This document shows positions 7,854 to 10,811 of a stretch of DNA of 10,811 nt, one piece after another (within the stretch, counting starts at the first letter, position 1; every line of letters begins with the position of its first letter). The notes beneath the pieces were generated by a model. The model did no database searches, was not told the DNA's origin, and worked only from the letters and a program-made list of their open reading frames with translations. The translations under genes were made by a program, and so were the position numbers. The stretch lies in NCBI GenBank assembly GCA_903851455.1, contig CAINOM010000259.1, forward strand, positions 1-10,811, read 5' to 3'. This stretch comes from an uncultured Bacteroidota bacterium (GTDB lineage: Bacteria; Bacteroidota; Bacteroidia; Chitinophagales; Chitinophagaceae).

Positions 7854-7881
7854 GCATGGCATTTTTATGCCGTGCTTTTTT
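7854..7881 (+). terminator. Intrinsic terminator after the lipoprotein gene
   Basis: GCATGGCAT (7854-7862) pairs with ATGCCGTGC (7867-7875) through nine pairs, one of them G-U, around a TTTT loop, and is followed directly by six T residues (7876-7881). It lies 36 nt after the lipoprotein stop and just before the end of the convergent minus-strand gene. This is the clearest Rho-independent terminator in the window. Confidence 0.85.
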
Positions 7882-7885
7882 GTTG

Positions 7886-8431
7886 TTACTCCTTTCCGCT
7901 CATCCCTTTGAACTGGTGGTGCGTCTCCTTAAAGAGCACGTTGAAAGTGGTGAGTGAACCATATATGGCCGTGATATATTGCTGAAGGTCTACTTTCTCG
8001 TCGTCAGTCATTATTTTATGAGCATTGATCTTCTGCTCCATCACACGCAGCCTGTCGCGTACCATCACTATCTTATGGAAGAAGGTTTCTATCGGCACTT
8101 CTTTAGAGGCCAGGGTAGGGTCACCTGGTTTTAATATCATGTTGCCGCGTTTCCACCGGGGGCCTATCGGCACCATTTGAGTGTCATGCAGCCGCTGATC
8201 GAGTATGTTGCTCAGTGCCTGCTCTATATCTGCTATGGTAATGGTCTCGCTGCCTGTGCTGCCTTCCACCTGCTCCAGTGTTTTCAGGTCAGCGTAGTCT
8301 TTGCTGATGCTCTTTGTGGCCTGTTGCGATTTGAACCAGATAATATAAAATTCAAGCGCGGTATCTACTACCACGCCTTTGCCGAAACTGGGATGGTCAA
8401 CGCGTGACCCTATGCCTAATGCTGTACTCAT
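7886..8431 (-). CDS. Conserved-looking protein of unknown function with Tudor-like N-terminus
   Basis: A 181-residue soluble protein that I do not recognise as a named family. The N-terminus, G-I-G-S-R-V-D-H-P-S-F-G-K-G-V-V-V-D at residues 6-23, resembles the small beta-barrel (Tudor/KOW-like) pattern G-x-x-V-x-H-x-x-F-G-x-G-x-V at the C-terminus of UvrD/PcrA helicases and in CarD-like RNA-polymerase-binding modules, so a nucleic-acid or polymerase contact is conceivable. The rest (about 65-175) is charged and mainly helical, with a coiled-coil-like segment near 118-140 (V-R-D-R-L-R-V-M-E-Q-K-I). There is no signal peptide or membrane segment. It ends TAA just after the lipoprotein terminator and is divergent from the hydrolase by 131 nt. 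The open frame and ordered composition support a real gene; the Tudor link is inference from one motif. Confidence 0.75.
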   Translation of the reverse strand: MSTALGIGSRVDHPSFGKGVVVDTALEFYIIWFKSQQATKSISKDYADLKTLEQVEGSTGSETITIADIEQALSNILDQRLHDTQMVPIGPRWKRGNMILKPGDPTLASKEVPIETFFHKIVMVRDRLRVMEQKINAHKIMTDDEKVDLQQYITAIYGSLTTFNVLFKETHHQFKGMSGKE

Positions 8432-8527
8432 ATGATTGGTCAGTTCTGTTATTTTTTATGAAAGAGGTCCAAATTACTAATAATTGTTGTTATCAGAAAA
8501 GCAGTGCGGAAATGAGATCATAGCTTG

Positions 8528-8557
8528 TTGTGAGTAAAGCAACATATGCTATATTTA
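8528..8557 (+). promoter_or_regulatory. Putative promoter for hydrolase-egtB-egtD, possibly leaderless
   Basis: TTG (8528-8530), a 19-nt spacer and TATATTTA (8550-8557) match the Bacteroidota layout TTG-N19-TAnnTTTG except for the last base. A start point about 5-7 nt downstream falls at or next to the hydrolase ATG at 8563, so the transcript would have almost no 5' leader. It is the best two-part promoter match in the window. Confidence 0.5.
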
Positions 8558-8562
8558 TAGTC

Positions 8563-9252
8563 ATGCAACCTTTGTTATTGCTTCATGGCGCCATAGGCGC
8601 ATCAGATCAGCTTCAGCCCTTAGCCGCGAGACTGGGCGGGATGTTTAAAGTGTATACGCTGGATTTTACCGGCCATGGCAAAACTCAGATGCCTGACGAT
8701 TCTTTTTCCATAGAACTTTTTGCGGAGGATGTGTTGCAGTTTATGCAGGAACAACAGCTGGACAAGATATCCGTTTTCGGTTATAGCATGGGTGGCTATG
8801 TTGGTATGTATTTAGCCAAAACCTATCCCGGTAAAATTGATAAATTGATAACCCTGGCCACAAAATTTCAATGGGATACGGAGATAGCTGCCCGTGAGAT
8901 AAAAATGCTTGATCCGGAAAAAATAGAGCAGAAGCTCCCCGCCTTTGCGGAAACACTCAAATAGCGGCATGCTCCAAATGACTGGAAACAGGTGCTGGGC
9001 AAAACTGCGGAGTTGATGATCGCTTTAGGAAATAGCAATACGCTTATAGCAGAAGACTATACCGTTATTGACATCCCCGTAATACTTTTACTGGGAGACC
9101 GGGATAAAATGGTAAGCCTCGAAGAAACAGCAACGGTATACAGGTCTCTGCCAAATGCTCAATTAGGGATACTTCCTGGCACTCCTCACCCTATAGAACA
9201 GGTCGATCCGGAAGGACTGGCCTTCCATATGGCACGTTTTTTATTGGCATAA
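8563..9252 (+). pseudogene. Alpha/beta hydrolase interrupted by one in-frame amber codon
   Basis: An alpha/beta-hydrolase-fold protein of 229 codons, broken at codon 134 by TAG (8962-8964); the same frame runs on without shift to TAA at 9250-9252. The first part has the oxyanion-hole L-L-H-G, D-F-T-G-H-G-K, and the nucleophile elbow G-Y-S-M-G with S75. The part after the stop begins R-H-A-P-N-D-W-K and carries the acid in L-L-G-D-R-D (D181) and the histidine in P-G-T-P-H-P (H209). The whole catalytic triad is therefore preserved and the amber is the only visible lesion. It may be a recent nonsense mutation, a sequence error, or less likely readthrough. ATG 8563 is preferred over the upstream GTG 8530 because the fold starts here and a promoter overlaps the GTG. 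It lies 14 nt before egtB, so a shared transcript is likely. The substrate is unknown. Confidence 0.85.
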
Positions 9253-9266
9253 CCACAGTTATTAAA

Positions 9267-10418
9267 ATGAACCTGGCAGAAAAATACTTGGGAGTACGTC
9301 GCCGAACGGAAGAGATATGTCAACCGCTCAAAACAGAGGACTACGTGGTGCAGCCCGTTGTGGACGTGAGTCCGCCAAAATGGCATTTGGGGCACACGAC
9401 ATGGTTCTTCGAGACATTCGTATTGAAAGACAGCGTAGCTGGTTACAAAGAATTCGACCCGGCCTATAATTTTGTTTTCAATAGTTATTATGAGACCATT
9501 GGTGCACGGGTGATACGCACAGATCGTGGTAATCTGAGCAGACCAACCGTGGAGGATATATACAGGTATAGGGCTTACGTAGATCGTGCGATGAACGAGC
9601 TGCTTATTGGCGGGCCGTCAGCCGAATTAATGGATGTTGTTACCCTCGGTTTAAATCATGAAGAGCAGCATCAGGAACTGTTGATAACCGACATAAAGTA
9701 TATTCTCGGCCACAATCCGCTTTTTCCTGCATACCATGAGCAGGAGCGTGGTTTGACGGCCGCCCAGGCGCCCTCTGGCGAATTTATTGAAATGCCCGGC
9801 GATATTTATAAGATCGGGTATAGCGGCACCGGTTTTTGTTTTGACAACGAGTTGAGCACGCATAAGGTATACCTTGAGTCTTATTCGATTGCTTCAGAGC
9901 TGGTGACAAACGAAGAATACGTTGAGTTCATCAGCGCTGGCGGGTATACCAATCATACGTTGTGGCACGCGGAGGGGTTAGATTGGGTAAAGAATAATCA
10001 GATCGCCGCTCCCATGTATTGGTACCTGATCGATGGGAAGTGGTATCACTATACGCTCTTTGGTTTGGTGGAGCTGGACATGAACCGCCCGGTATGCCAC
10101 ATTAGTTTTTACGAAGCCGCCGCGTTTGCCGCATGGAAGGGGAAGCGCCTGCCCACAGAGTTTGAATGGGAGGCTGCTGCATCTAAATTCAATTGGGGTG
10201 CGCGCTGGGAGTGGACCGATAGCGCCTATCTTCCGTATCCCGGTTTTAAGAAAGCGCCGGGTGCTATAGGGGAGTACAATGGTAAATTTATGGTCAATCA
10301 GATGGTGCTGCGGGGCGCATCTGAGGCAACGCCGGTCGGACATAGCAGGAATAGTTACCGCAATTTTTTTCACCCTCATCTGCGCTGGCAGTATATGGGG
10401 ATACGTCTCGCACAATAA
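9267..10418 (+). CDS. egtB: Ergothioneine biosynthesis sulfoxide synthase EgtB
   Basis: Non-haem iron enzyme that joins a thiol donor (gamma-glutamylcysteine or cysteine, depending on type) to hercynine with oxygen, giving the sulfoxide precursor of ergothioneine; cytoplasmic. At 383 residues it is shorter than the roughly 430 of mycobacterial EgtB. Residues about 8-160 form the DinB-like helical domain with the iron ligands: H43 in W-H-L-G-H and H131/H135 in N-H-E-E-Q-H-Q-E. Residues about 170-383 form the FGE-sulfatase (C-type lectin-like) domain, with L-V-T-N-E-E-Y near 212-218, G-K-R-L-P-T-E-F-E-W-E at 292-302, W-E-W-T-D at 314-318, and the ending R-W-Q-Y-M-G-I-R-L-A. Start ATG 9267 lies 14 nt after the hydrolase and the stop is 6 nt before egtD, indicating an operon. 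An OvoA-type enzyme is less likely because the methyltransferase is a separate gene. Confidence 0.93.
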   Translation: MNLAEKYLGVRRRTEEICQPLKTEDYVVQPVVDVSPPKWHLGHTTWFFETFVLKDSVAGYKEFDPAYNFVFNSYYETIGARVIRTDRGNLSRPTVEDIYRYRAYVDRAMNELLIGGPSAELMDVVTLGLNHEEQHQELLITDIKYILGHNPLFPAYHEQERGLTAAQAPSGEFIEMPGDIYKIGYSGTGFCFDNELSTHKVYLESYSIASELVTNEEYVEFISAGGYTNHTLWHAEGLDWVKNNQIAAPMYWYLIDGKWYHYTLFGLVELDMNRPVCHISFYEAAAFAAWKGKRLPTEFEWEAAASKFNWGARWEWTDSAYLPYPGFKKAPGAIGEYNGKFMVNQMVLRGASEATPVGHSRNSYRNFFHPHLRWQYMGIRLAQ

Positions 10419-10424
10419 ATAGCT

Positions 10425-10811
10425 ATGGATAATTTTCTTGAGGATGTATGGCGTGGGCTGAATGCAACACCTAAACATCTTGATTCTAAATATTTTTACG
10501 ATGATGCGGGCGATGCAATATTCAGGGAGATCATGGATTGCCCGGAATACTACCTGACCAATTGCGAGCTGGAAATTTTTAAAGAACAGAGCAGCGGGTT
10601 AGCAGCAAGCATCCTGGCCCGGCTACATGATTTTGACGTTGTGGAGCTGGGAGCCGGCGATTGCACAAAATCCATTTATCTGCTCAGCGAGCTATTGAAA
10701 CAGAAAGGAGCAGTCACGTTCTGTCCGGTAGACATCTCACCCGGAGTTATTGCTTCGCTCAGTGACCAGCTTCCCGATAAGTTGCCCGGCATCCATCTCC
10801 AATGCCTTAAC
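10425..10811 (+). CDS. egtD: Histidine N-alpha-methyltransferase EgtD (3' truncated by window edge)
   Basis: SAM-dependent methyltransferase that trimethylates the alpha-amino group of L-histidine to hercynine, the first step of ergothioneine synthesis. The frame is open from ATG 10425 to the window end, giving 129 codons of a protein usually about 320 residues long. Visible family features are L-D-S-K-Y-F-Y-D-D-A-G near residues 19-29, C-P-E-Y-Y-L-T-N-C-E-L near 39-49 (the P-E-Y-Y-x-T-x-x-E signature of EgtD), the SAM-binding glycine motif V-E-L-G-A-G-D near 81-87, and P-V-D-I-S, the second SAM-contact segment. It follows egtB by 6 nt on the same strand, matching the known egtB-egtD pairing. 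The histidine-binding C-terminal part is out of view, so substrate specificity rests on the N-terminal half and the neighbour. Confidence 0.9.
   Translation, partial: MDNFLEDVWRGLNATPKHLDSKYFYDDAGDAIFREIMDCPEYYLTNCELEIFKEQSSGLAASILARLHDFDVVELGAGDCTKSIYLLSELLKQKGAVTFCPVDISPGVIASLSDQLPDKLPGIHLQCLN

Noticed and set aside
8530..8562. GTG at 8530 as hydrolase start
   Set aside because: The added eleven residues precede the normal start of the fold, and the GTG falls within the putative -33 promoter element; ATG 8563 is preferred.
8962..8964. Genome-wide recoding of TAG as an amino acid
   Set aside because: TAG is the final stop of the ABC exporter, the MFS gene and the lipoprotein, each at the expected family or terminator-supported end.
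9978..10478. 166-residue minus-strand open frame across egtB and egtD
   Set aside because: It is antisense to the conserved EgtB C-terminus and EgtD start, with composition typical of a shadow frame.
1..10811. CRISPR array, insertion sequence, tRNA or phage/defence genes
   Set aside because: I saw no spaced direct repeats, transposase-like frame, terminal inverted repeats, cloverleaf or known defence domain anywhere in the window.

Overview
The window reads as a chromosomal segment of a Bacteroidota bacterium, most likely of the Chitinophagaceae/Sphingobacteriia type. The evidence is the protein character (LytTR response regulator, small lipoprotein with a Bacteroidota-style signal, compact EgtB), the near absence of Shine-Dalgarno sequences, and promoter-like elements of the TTG-N19-TAnnTTTG kind. 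Base composition and codon use look even throughout. I see no tRNA, rRNA, CRISPR array, insertion sequence or prophage gene, and no gene-free stretch longer than 300 bases.

Layout. (a) 1-700: the C-terminal two thirds of peptide chain release factor 2 (prfB), cut by the left edge. (b) 777-2546: a half-size ABC exporter, convergent with (c) 3816-2572, a 12-helix MFS transporter on the minus strand. (d) 3985-6386: a two-gene surface polysaccharide pair, a GT4-type glycosyltransferase overlapping by 4 nt an O-antigen ligase/polymerase-like membrane protein. (e) 6520-7263: a LytTR response regulator without a neighbouring histidine kinase, preceded by overlapping palindromes. (f) 7366-7818: a small secreted lipoprotein with a hairpin just before its start codon and a clear intrinsic terminator after it. 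(g) 8431-7886: a minus-strand conserved protein of unknown function with a Tudor-like N-terminus. (h) 8563-9252: an alpha/beta hydrolase interrupted by one in-frame amber codon. (i) 9267-10418 and 10425-10811: egtB and the start of egtD, the core ergothioneine biosynthesis pair, cut by the right edge.

How the genes work together. The clearest functional unit is egtB-egtD: EgtD trimethylates histidine to hercynine and EgtB adds sulfur to hercynine. The broken hydrolase sits 14 nt upstream in the same direction and probably shares the transcript. The glycosyltransferase and ligase form a second unit for an envelope glycan. The ABC and MFS exporters are independent efflux-type genes. Nothing here is an obviously new system. 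The items most worth checking are the amber-split hydrolase with an intact catalytic triad beside the ergothioneine genes, the putative leaderless promoter before it, the palindrome cluster upstream of the LytTR gene, and the hairpin at the lipoprotein start.
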